Below are positions 1-5,341 of a stretch of DNA of 9,850 bases, one piece after another; the first letter of the stretch is position 1, and the number at the start of each line of letters is the position of its first letter. The position numbers and the translations under genes are program-made. The notes below the pieces were generated by a model. That model worked only from the letters and a program-made list of their open reading frames with translations, was not told the DNA's origin and did not search any database. Origin of the DNA: an uncultured Lachnospiraceae bacterium (GTDB lineage Bacteria > Bacillota_A > Clostridia > Lachnospirales > Lachnospiraceae); contig CADBME010000390.1 of assembly GCA_902795715.1 (NCBI GenBank), positions 1 through 9,850 on the forward strand. Direction: 5' to 3'.

Positions 1-2
1 AC

Positions 3-86
3 TGCCAGCTGTGGGACTCGAACCCACACGCGGTTACCCACAACAGATTTTGAGTCTGTCTCGTCTGCCAATTCCGACAAGCTGGC
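3..86 (-). tRNA. tRNA-Leu (anticodon CAA)
   Basis: Read on the minus strand this is an 84-nt class II tRNA. The 7-bp acceptor stem pairs GCCAGCT (86-80) with AGCTGGC (10-4), followed by discriminator A at 3. The anticodon stem ACAGA/TCTGT encloses the loop CTCAAAA, giving anticodon CAA at 52-50, which reads UUG leucine codons. The T arm has stem GTGGG/CCCAC with loop TTCGAGT. A long variable arm (about TGGG-TAA-CCGC) fits leucine. The bases after the discriminator are GT, so CCA is not encoded and must be added after transcription. Confidence 0.97.
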
Positions 87-106
87 AAGAGCAATCATAC
101 TAAGTG

Positions 107-135
107 ATATTACCATGATGCCCTTTTTATGTCAA
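107..135 (-). promoter_or_regulatory. Sigma-A type promoter of the tRNA-Leu gene
   Basis: On the minus strand a perfect -35 TTGACA (135-130) is followed by a 17-bp spacer and a -10 TAATAT (112-107, 4 of 6 consensus positions). Transcription would start near position 100, about 14 nt before the mature 5' end of the tRNA. This is the expected layout for a stable RNA promoter with a short 5' leader removed by RNase P. Confidence 0.8.
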
Positions 136-310
136 GGACCAGCCTGATTGGGGAGGAGAGAAGATAGTGGTGGCGGAATTCAGATATGCTGGTTTGTCTT
201 CTTTTCACTATAATAGATAAAAGTATATGTAAGAAAATTGAAAAAGCACGGTAAAGTGCATAATGCTCTATATTGTCTGTCAGATTTTTTTGTGGAATCC
301 CATCATGTTT
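136..310. other. AT-rich intergenic stretch with no recognised gene
   Basis: This stretch lies between the divergent tRNA-Leu promoter and the glgC promoter. It is AT-rich and has no convincing open reading frame on either strand. A perfect TATAAT occurs at 209-214 but lacks a -35 or TGn element. A small GCAC/GTGC inverted repeat with a 6-base loop sits near 246-259 and is too weak to call a terminator. Nothing else was recognised. Confidence 0.6.
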
Positions 311-341
311 TTCACCTACTTTTCTTTTTTTATGCTATAAT
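311..341 (+). promoter_or_regulatory. Extended -10 promoter of glgCD
   Basis: A consensus -10 TATAAT (336-341) is preceded by TGC (333-335), making an extended -10 element. The best -35 candidate, TTCACC at 311-316, is weak and 19 bp away, so recognition would rest mainly on the extended -10. The predicted start is near 348, leaving about 180 nt of untranslated leader before glgC. Confidence 0.65.
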
Positions 342-347
342 AGTTTT

Positions 348-528
348 TGAAGTTTATCGGAAATAGATTTCATTTTTTACGGGTAGCCTCCCCAAGCCTG
401 AAAAGGCTAAGGGAGATTAATGAAAACATGGATTCCGGAATCAATCAAAAGATCCGGGATCGCAGACAGCAAGGCTTTCGACCTTGCCCGACGGAAAACT
501 ATACTAATCTATTAAGAAGGGAGATATC
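348..528 (+). promoter_or_regulatory. Structured 5' leader of glgC, unassigned RNA
   Basis: Three helices can be drawn by eye. The first pairs CTCCC (388-392) with GGGAG (411-415) around an inner stem AGCCT (395-399)/AGGCT (404-408) capped by a GAAA tetraloop. The second pairs 431-438 (GATTCCGG) with 454-461 (CCGGGATC), 8 bp with one wobble. The third pairs GCAAGG (469-474) with CCTTGC (482-487). TAGCCT (384-389) could instead pair with AGGCTA (404-409), disrupting the first hairpin. No U-tract follows the last helix, so an intrinsic attenuator is not evident. I do not recognise a known riboswitch family. The glgC ribosome binding site (AAGGGAG) closes the leader. Confidence 0.45.
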
Positions 529-1656
529 ATGAAACAAAACGAAATGGTAGCTATGATCCTTGCCGGTGGCCGGGGAAGCCGTCTGCATGACCTTACCAAC
601 AAAGTGGCAAAACCTGCTGTATATTACGGGGGAAAGTATCGTATTATCGATTTCCCGCTGAGTAACTGTGCCAACAGTGGGATTGATACCGTTGGTGTTC
701 TGACCCAGTATGAATCTGTGCTTCTTGGCAGCTATGCAGCAAAGGGCGGTCTCTGGGGATTGGATACCAAGGACAGTGGTGTCTTTGTACTGCCACCTCG
801 TGAGAAGGCTGATGCAGACCTTGATGTATACCGTGGAACAGCTGATGCAATCACTCAGAATATTGACTTTATCGACAATTACGATCCGGACTATCTGCTC
901 GTTCTTTCCGGAGATCATATTTACAAGATGAATTATGATAAGATGCTTACATTCCACAAAGAGCAGAATGCGGCATGTACTATCGCAGTTATGCCTGTAA
1001 CTATGGAAGAAGCAACCCGATTCGGTATCATGATTACAGATGAGAGCGGACGGATTGTTGATTTCGAAGAGAAGCCGGCTCATCCCAGAAGCACTCTGGC
1101 TTCCATGGGTATTTACATTTTTGATTACAAGAAGATCCGTGAAATCCTCATTGCGGATGCTGAAGATCCGGATTCCAAACATGACTTTGGTATGAATGTA
1201 ATCCCGACTCTTCTTAACAGCGGTGAGAAGCTTGTAGCCTACAAGTTCGAGGGTTACTGGAAGGACGTAGGAACCATCGATTCCCTCTGGGAAGCAAACA
1301 TGGACCTGCTTAATGAGGATAATGAACTTGACCTCAACGATTCTTCCTGGACTGTTTACACAGAGGATGCAACGGCTATGCCGGCTTATTTCGGACCGGA
1401 TGCTGAGGTTGACAATGCTTATATTACCCAGGGATGCCAGATTTCCGGCCAGACTAAGAATTCTGTCATCTTTACCAATGCTGTTGTGGCCCCGGGAGCT
1501 AAGGTTATTGATTCCGTTCTGATGCCCGGTGTTGTTGTGGAAGCCGGAGCCGTGGTAACACGGGCCCTGGTAGCCGACGGTGTGAAGATTTCGAAGAATG
1601 CAGTGGTTGGCGATGCGGACAGCAAGGAAATATTGCTGGTTGCACAGGATGTTTAA
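529..1656 (+). CDS. glgC: Glucose-1-phosphate adenylyltransferase (ADP-glucose pyrophosphorylase) catalytic subunit
   Basis: GlgC converts glucose-1-phosphate and ATP to ADP-glucose and pyrophosphate, the committed step of bacterial glycogen synthesis, in the cytosol. The 375-residue protein has the N-terminal nucleotidyltransferase fold with GGRGSRL (13-19), the KPA lysine at 28, SGDH (127-130), HDFG (218-221), FEEKP (179-183) and YWKDVGT (243-249). The C-terminal part, from about residue 285, reads as a left-handed beta-helix ([27 protein letters not shown]). All key catalytic motifs are intact. The ATG at 529 follows AAGGGAG (517-523). The gene is first of a two-gene unit, with glgD 14 bases downstream. 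Regulation probably runs through the promoter and structured leader at 311-528. Allosteric behaviour cannot be read from sequence. Confidence 0.97.
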   Translation: MKQNEMVAMILAGGRGSRLHDLTNKVAKPAVYYGGKYRIIDFPLSNCANSGIDTVGVLTQYESVLLGSYAAKGGLWGLDTKDSGVFVLPPREKADADLDVYRGTADAITQNIDFIDNYDPDYLLVLSGDHIYKMNYDKMLTFHKEQNAACTIAVMPVTMEEATRFGIMITDESGRIVDFEEKPAHPRSTLASMGIYIFDYKKIREILIADAEDPDSKHDFGMNVIPTLLNSGEKLVAYKFEGYWKDVGTIDSLWEANMDLLNEDNELDLNDSSWTVYTEDATAMPAYFGPDAEVDNAYITQGCQISGQTKNSVIFTNAVVAPGAKVIDSVLMPGVVVEAGAVVTRALVADGVKISKNAVVGDADSKEILLVAQDV

Positions 1657-1670
1657 GGAGGTAAAGTAGA

Positions 1671-2780
1671 ATGACAAGAGCATTTGGTATTATTACTTCT
1701 TCTGCAGAGCAGAAGGTTGAGGGTCTTCAGAACTATCGTTCCATCGGCGCATTCTCCTTTTTAGGTAGATACCGGGTGGTTGACTTCCCGATTTCCAATT
1801 TCAGCAACAGCAATATCGACCGTATTCAGGTTTATATCAGCAGCAATCCCCGTTCCATCGTTTCTACCATCGGAACAGGACGTCATTATAATATCAATTC
1901 CAAGAAAGGACGTGTTCAGCTTCTTTTCCCGACAGAGGAAAACCTGAACGAGATTTACAACACGAATATTAATGCTTTTCTTGAGAATCTTGAGAAGATT
2001 GAAGGTGTGCATGAAGAATATGTTGTCATCACACCCAGCTGCATGGTTTTCCGTCAGGACTTTGATGAATTCCTTAAAGACCATCAGGCTTCCGGCGCAG
2101 ATATCAGCGTTCTTTATCACACCGTGGACGATGCCAAGGAAGGCTATTCCACATGCAACAAATTGATCCTGGACGGCGAGAGAGTAGCTTCCATCTCACC
2201 TTGTCTTGGAGACAATAATATTGCAAATATCTTCATGGAGACCTACGTGATGAAGAAAGACCTTCTTCTCAGCCTGATCCATGCAGCTAAGGCAACCTCC
2301 TCCATGTACGCTCTGTCAGATATCGTAAACGCAAGAGCAGTAGAGCTCAAGATCAGGGCAGTGGAGCATAAGGGCTACTTTGCACCCATCACCAGCCTCA
2401 AGTCCTACCACAAGGCTAACGCCCGTCTCCTGGATAAGAAAGTGGCTGATGAGCTTTTCACGGATGAATGGCCAATCTATACCAGAACATCCGATTCCTG
2501 TCCGACCCAGTTCTTCCCGGGATCTTCTGTTAAGCATTCCGTGGTATCCAATGGCTGTACCGTCAAGGGATCCGTGGAAGGAAGTATCATAGGACGTGGC
2601 GTTTCCATCGGTGAAGGTGCCGTGATCAAGAACAGTGTAGTTCTTGCCTATTCAAAGATTGGGGACGGAGCTGTGGTTGAGAACCAGGTTGTTGATAAAT
2701 ACGCTACCATCAAGGATAACACCAAGGTTATTGCCGGAGCAGAGAATCCCGGCTATATCAAGAAAAGAGATATCATTTAA
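1671..2780 (+). CDS. glgD: Glucose-1-phosphate adenylyltransferase, GlgD subunit
   Basis: GlgD is the paralogous partner of GlgC in Firmicutes. In characterised Bacillus-type enzymes it joins GlgC in a heteromeric ADP-glucose pyrophosphorylase and contributes little catalysis itself. The 369-residue protein keeps the fold (YRVVDFPISNFSNSNIDRI at 34-52) but has lost active-site motifs. There is no GGxGxRL loop at the N terminus (FGIITSSAEQK instead), TPSC (121-124) stands where GlgC has SGDH, and no FEEKP-like motif is present. The C-terminal beta-helix is clear (GSSVKHSVVSNGCTVKGSVEGSIIGRGVSIGEG region, from about residue 284). The SD AAGGAGGT (1655-1662) overlaps the glgC stop codon and sits 8 bases before the ATG, so the two genes are tightly coupled. 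A strong terminator follows. Confidence 0.95.
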   Translation: MTRAFGIITSSAEQKVEGLQNYRSIGAFSFLGRYRVVDFPISNFSNSNIDRIQVYISSNPRSIVSTIGTGRHYNINSKKGRVQLLFPTEENLNEIYNTNINAFLENLEKIEGVHEEYVVITPSCMVFRQDFDEFLKDHQASGADISVLYHTVDDAKEGYSTCNKLILDGERVASISPCLGDNNIANIFMETYVMKKDLLLSLIHAAKATSSMYALSDIVNARAVELKIRAVEHKGYFAPITSLKSYHKANARLLDKKVADELFTDEWPIYTRTSDSCPTQFFPGSSVKHSVVSNGCTVKGSVEGSIIGRGVSIGEGAVIKNSVVLAYSKIGDGAVVENQVVDKYATIKDNTKVIAGAENPGYIKKRDII

Positions 2781-2811
2781 TCATTATTTAAAATAAGAAC
2801 CATAAAAACCA

Positions 2812-2843
2812 CCCCGGTGGGGATTCGTTCCCGCCGGGGTTTT
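2812..2843 (+). terminator. Intrinsic terminator of glgCD
   Basis: CCCCGGTGGG (2812-2821) pairs with CCCGCCGGGG (2830-2839), giving a 10-bp GC-rich stem with one G-T wobble and an 8-base loop, followed directly by TTTT. It lies 31 bases after the glgD stop and just before the ribosome binding site of the next gene. That gene therefore needs readthrough or a separate promoter, and I could not find a convincing promoter. Confidence 0.9.
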
Positions 2844-2865
2844 ATCAGATAGGAGGAAAAAGAGG

Positions 2866-3690
2866 ATGCCCTTATTGGCAAATTATCACACGCATACTCA
2901 ATTTTGCGACGGAAGGGATACAGCAGAGGAGATGGTTGAATACGCGATTGGGCTGGGTTTCCATGCTCTGGGTTTCTCCGGTCATATGGACGATGACAAC
3001 CATATGGAGATAGACGATTATTTCCGGGAGATTCACCGCCTTCAGAAAAAATATGAGGACCGGATTGAGATTCTGTGCGGTGTGGAGCTGGACATCCTCT
3101 ATGATCCCCACTGTGCTGATGGAGCTGACTATATCATCGGATCCACCCATTTTCTGGATCTGCCTTCGGATATACCTGTTGCCGTCGATAACTCGGCCCA
3201 GATGATGGTCCGGATGGCAAGGGACTATTACGGAGGAGATTACTACAGGCTTTCCCGGGATTACTATGATTTGTCAGCTAAGGTATATGACCGGCTTCAC
3301 TGTGATTTTGTCGGTCATTTTGACCTGGTGACCCGGTTCAATGATGAGCTGGGATTCCTGGATGAAAGCAGTCCCCGATACTATAAGCCGGCTCTGGAAG
3401 CTATGGAGTACCTGGTAGGAGAAGGAGTTCCTTTTGAAATTAACTGTGGAGCGGTAAACAGGAACCGCAAAAAAGAACTCTACCCCAACCGCTTCCTCCT
3501 GAAAGCCCTCCATGATTTCGGCGGGGAAATCCTGATCAATTCCGATGCCCATGAGAAGGAAAAGCTGAACGGTGCTTTTGATGTGGCGGTGGCCACTGCC
3601 ATGGAATGTGGCTTTACCCATACCAATATCCTCACCAAAAAAGGAAGTGGAAAAGTTCATTTTAAACAACTTGCCCTGGATTTGCTCTGA
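2866..3690 (+). CDS. PHP-family phosphatase, histidinol-phosphatase (HisK/HisJ) type
   Basis: This 274-residue cytosolic protein belongs to the PHP metal-dependent phosphoesterase superfamily and most resembles histidinol-phosphatases, which hydrolyse L-histidinol phosphate in histidine synthesis. Metal-binding residues are visible in order: HTH (H8, H10), D15, FSGH (H40), GVEL (E74), GSTH (H95), GHFD (H151) and NSDAH (D227, H229). Together these form the trinuclear metal site of the family, and the length is typical. The ATG at 2866 is set by a strong AGGAGG at 2851-2856, 9 bases upstream. No other histidine-biosynthesis gene is nearby, so the true substrate may be histidinol phosphate or another phosphomonoester. 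The family call is firm and the substrate is inferred. It stands between the glgCD terminator and an unrelated GTPase gene, so context does not help. Confidence 0.85.
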   Translation: MPLLANYHTHTQFCDGRDTAEEMVEYAIGLGFHALGFSGHMDDDNHMEIDDYFREIHRLQKKYEDRIEILCGVELDILYDPHCADGADYIIGSTHFLDLPSDIPVAVDNSAQMMVRMARDYYGGDYYRLSRDYYDLSAKVYDRLHCDFVGHFDLVTRFNDELGFLDESSPRYYKPALEAMEYLVGEGVPFEINCGAVNRNRKKELYPNRFLLKALHDFGGEILINSDAHEKEKLNGAFDVAVATAMECGFTHTNILTKKGSGKVHFKQLALDLL

Positions 3691-3734
3691 AGCCGTGATT
3701 CATGACATTTATCCGTGCTATTTTTAGAAAAATG

Positions 3735-3746
3735 TGCTATTATACT
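3735..3746 (+). promoter_or_regulatory. Possible extended -10 promoter of the EutP-like gene
   Basis: TGC (3735-3737) precedes TATTAT (3738-3743), a 5-of-6 match to the -10 in extended form. An overlapping TATACT (3741-3746) is also 5 of 6. No -35 hexamer was found at 16-18 bp. Starting near 3750, the transcript would have a leader of about 120 nt that includes the hairpin at 3764-3798. Confidence 0.45.
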
Positions 3747-3763
3747 TGTAAATCATCTGGAAT

Positions 3764-3800
3764 AATCCATAGGTTTCGGGGGGCGTGGCCTATGGATTTT
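3764..3800 (+). terminator. 10-bp hairpin with short T-tail: PHP-gene terminator or leader attenuator
   Basis: AATCCATAGG (3764-3773) pairs perfectly with CCTATGGATT (3789-3798). The 15-base loop is G-rich (TTTCGGGGGGCGTGG), and the stem ends in TTTT (3797-3800). The stem has only moderate GC content and the T-tract is short, so termination may be partial. It could end the PHP transcript. If the promoter at 3735-3743 is real, it would instead lie inside the leader of the GTPase gene. Confidence 0.5.
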
Positions 3801-3870
3801 GCTTAATCATTGTGACCGTTTTCAGGCAAAGGGACTTGAATCGTAAAAAAATCCGGGAGGAGTGTGTGCT

Positions 3871-4458
3871 ATGGGTATAAGTGCAATGGATACAAATATA
3901 GAGTTTGGCGATTTAACTGACACCAATGAAGATCTTGATATGCGCAGGCTCGTCCTGGTCGGCCGGAGCGAATGCGGAAAAACGACATTGAAGCAGGTCC
4001 TTCGGGGAGAGAAGATTACCTATCATAAGACCCAGTATGTCAGCCAGTACGATGTCCTGATCGACATGCCCGGTGAATATGCGGAGAATCTTGATCTGGC
4101 CCACGCTATCGCTCTTTACACTTCCGAAAGTGATGTGGTTGGCGTCTGCATCAGTGCCACTGAGCCATATTCCCTCTATCCGCCCAATGTAACTCCCTAT
4201 GCCAACAGGGATATCTTCGGTGTGGTTACCAAGATCGATCATTGGGCAGCGGATGTGGACCAGGCCCACAGGTGGCTTGAGCTGACCGGATGTAAGAAGA
4301 TTTTCCATGTCAGTGCCTACACCGGTGAAGGGGTAGATGAGATTGTGGATTTCCTGAAGATCAAGCACAAGAAAAAGTCGGTCCAGGAGGTTATGCAGCA
4401 GATTCATGACGAGGATTTCAGCAGACTGGCAACCCTGCCCAGCTATTTTCTGGAATAG
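3871..4458 (+). CDS. eutP: EutP/PduV-family small P-loop GTPase, standalone
   Basis: A 195-residue Ras-like P-loop GTPase matching the EutP/PduV family, whose members are normally encoded with ethanolamine or propanediol microcompartment genes. Visible motifs are the P-loop GRSECGKT (31-38), DMPGEY (65-70, G3), TKID (120-123, G4) and SAYTGEG (148-154, G5). The ATG at 3871 is chosen because GGAGG (3856-3860) is well spaced from it; a GTG at 3862 in the same frame touches the SD itself. Known EutP proteins run about 150-160 residues. This one adds an acidic N-terminal segment (about 1-24) and a C-terminal tail with a basic KHKKK patch (165-169) ending in SYFLE. No eut, pdu or shell-protein gene is in the window. 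The nucleotide-binding call is firm; the biological role is unknown. Confidence 0.85.
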   Translation: MGISAMDTNIEFGDLTDTNEDLDMRRLVLVGRSECGKTTLKQVLRGEKITYHKTQYVSQYDVLIDMPGEYAENLDLAHAIALYTSESDVVGVCISATEPYSLYPPNVTPYANRDIFGVVTKIDHWAADVDQAHRWLELTGCKKIFHVSAYTGEGVDEIVDFLKIKHKKKSVQEVMQQIHDEDFSRLATLPSYFLE

Positions 4459-4495
4459 ATGAATTTCAGGTTTATGTGAGAACTAATGATCATGT

Positions 4496-4537
4496 CCGGA
4501 TGTGGCAGCTATTTTTCCATATCCGGGCTTTTTCTTT
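4496..4537 (+). terminator. Intrinsic terminator after the EutP-like gene
   Basis: CCGGATGTGG (4496-4505) pairs with CCATATCCGG (4517-4526), 10 bp with one G-T wobble and an 11-base loop. It is followed by GC, TTTTT (4529-4533), C and TTT. It begins 37 bases after the GTPase stop codon. Confidence 0.88.
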
Positions 4538-4550
4538 ATAAATTGTTTTA

Positions 4551-4604
4551 AGTCTGCCCACAGCAGATTACTATTGTGATATCCTCCTTTTGAGAGGGAG
4601 GGAG
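4551..4604 (+). promoter_or_regulatory. Two small inverted repeats upstream of mntP
   Basis: AGTCTGC (4551-4557) and GCAGATT (4563-4569) form an inverted repeat around CCACA, 7 positions with one wobble, suitable as an operator half-site pair or a small hairpin. Further on, CCTCC (4583-4587) can pair with GGAGG (4597-4601). That second pairing covers the SD-like run GGGAGGGAG (4596-4604), which ends 20 bases before the mntP ATG. No yybP-ykoY manganese riboswitch signature was recognised, and a promoter could not be placed with confidence. Confidence 0.3.
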
Positions 4605-4624
4605 TTCACATCGATAAGGGTATT

Positions 4625-5251
4625 ATGGATTTATTATTTATTGTAAACAGCATGCTCCTTGGCGTGGGGCTGGCCATGGATGCCTTTTCCGTATCGATTA
4701 GTAACGGTATGGTCTATCCGGATATGGAGCGGTGGAAGAAATGGCTTACAGCCGGAACCTTCTCCCTTTTTCAGTTTCTTATGCCCATGATCGGCTGGTT
4801 TTTTGTCCGTTTTGCATCCGGTTTTTCAGAAAGTTTCCGCAAATGCATTCCCTGGATTGCTCTGATTCTTTTGTTGTATATTGGGGGAAATATGCTTGCG
4901 GAGGGAATCCGGGACCGGAAAAAGTCAGGGAAAGAGTCAGAGGAAGAGGAGGAGGGGACCGGAATTACGGTCTCCGGCACAGAAAGGCTGACCCTGAAGA
5001 TCCTGGTCATCCAGGGCATTGCTACCTCCATCGATGCCTTCTCCGTGGGATTTACCATAGCCGGTTACCATACATTAATGGCTCTTACGGCGGCCCTCAT
5101 TATCGGCGGGGTCACTTTTGTCATATGTCTGGCCGGTGTTCGGATCGGACAGGTTCTGGGGGACGTTGTGGGATCTAAGGCCTCTGTTTTGGGTGGTCTT
5201 ATATTGATTGGAATCGGAATTGAGATTTTTATCAAAAATATTTTTTTATAA
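4625..5251 (+). CDS. mntP: Manganese efflux pump MntP
   Basis: MntP exports Mn(II) across the cytoplasmic membrane and protects against manganese excess. The 208-residue protein has the internal duplication of the family: AMDAFSVS (17-24) in the first half and SIDAFSVG (135-142) in the second, with the conserved aspartates D19 and D137. Six hydrophobic segments are seen at about 4-26, 41-63, 74-94, 125-145, 150-170 and 186-205. The loop between the halves is unusually acidic, with ESEEEEE at 104-110. ATG 4625 places the first motif at the usual distance from the N terminus. Its ribosome binding site, AAGGG (4616-4620), is weak and only 4 bases away. A stronger SD-like run lies too far upstream, so translation may be limited or controlled. 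The P-type ATPase gene follows 90 bases later. Confidence 0.94.
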   Translation: MDLLFIVNSMLLGVGLAMDAFSVSISNGMVYPDMERWKKWLTAGTFSLFQFLMPMIGWFFVRFASGFSESFRKCIPWIALILLLYIGGNMLAEGIRDRKKSGKESEEEEEGTGITVSGTERLTLKILVIQGIATSIDAFSVGFTIAGYHTLMALTAALIIGGVTFVICLAGVRIGQVLGDVVGSKASVLGGLILIGIGIEIFIKNIFL

Positions 5252-5276
5252 TTATCTTAACGATTCTACAAAAGAC

Positions 5277-5305
5277 TTTCCCTCCGGATGGATTTGGTGT
5301 ATGAT
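5277..5305 (+). promoter_or_regulatory. Weak candidate promoter of the P-type ATPase gene
   Basis: TATGAT (5300-5305) matches the -10 consensus at 5 of 6 positions. The sequence 17 bp upstream, TTTCCC (5277-5282), is a poor -35. The 90-base gap after mntP contains no strong terminator, only a T-run overlapping the mntP end, so cotranscription with mntP is equally possible. Confidence 0.3.
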
Positions 5306-5341
5306 AGTTTGCGAGTCTTGAATTAAAGGAGATTGGTTTCT

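Noticed and set aside
209..214. Perfect TATAAT upstream of glgC as a second promoter
   Set aside because: No -35 element at 16-18 bp and no TGn extension. The extended -10 at 333-341 is better.
469..487. GCAAGG/CCTTGC hairpin as a transcription attenuator of glgC
   Set aside because: The stem is only 6 bp and is followed by CCGACGGAAAAC with no T-tract, so intrinsic termination is not supported.
347..532. 61-codon open frame overlapping the glgC start
   Set aside because: It begins with TTG at the predicted transcription start with no ribosome binding site, runs through the structured leader, and its composition does not look like a protein.
499..1683. 394-codon open frame on the minus strand opposite glgC
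   Set aside because: It lies wholly antisense to a clear glgC, has no recognised motif, and is best read as a codon-bias shadow.
4459..4624. yybP-ykoY manganese riboswitch expected upstream of mntP
   Set aside because: The conserved GGGGAGUAG-type core and its partner were not found by eye; the first part of the stretch is the terminator of the previous gene.
4732..5178. 148-codon plus-strand frame inside mntP
   Set aside because: It overlaps mntP in another frame. Its Cys, Arg and Gly-rich translation is typical of an out-of-frame reading of a membrane protein.
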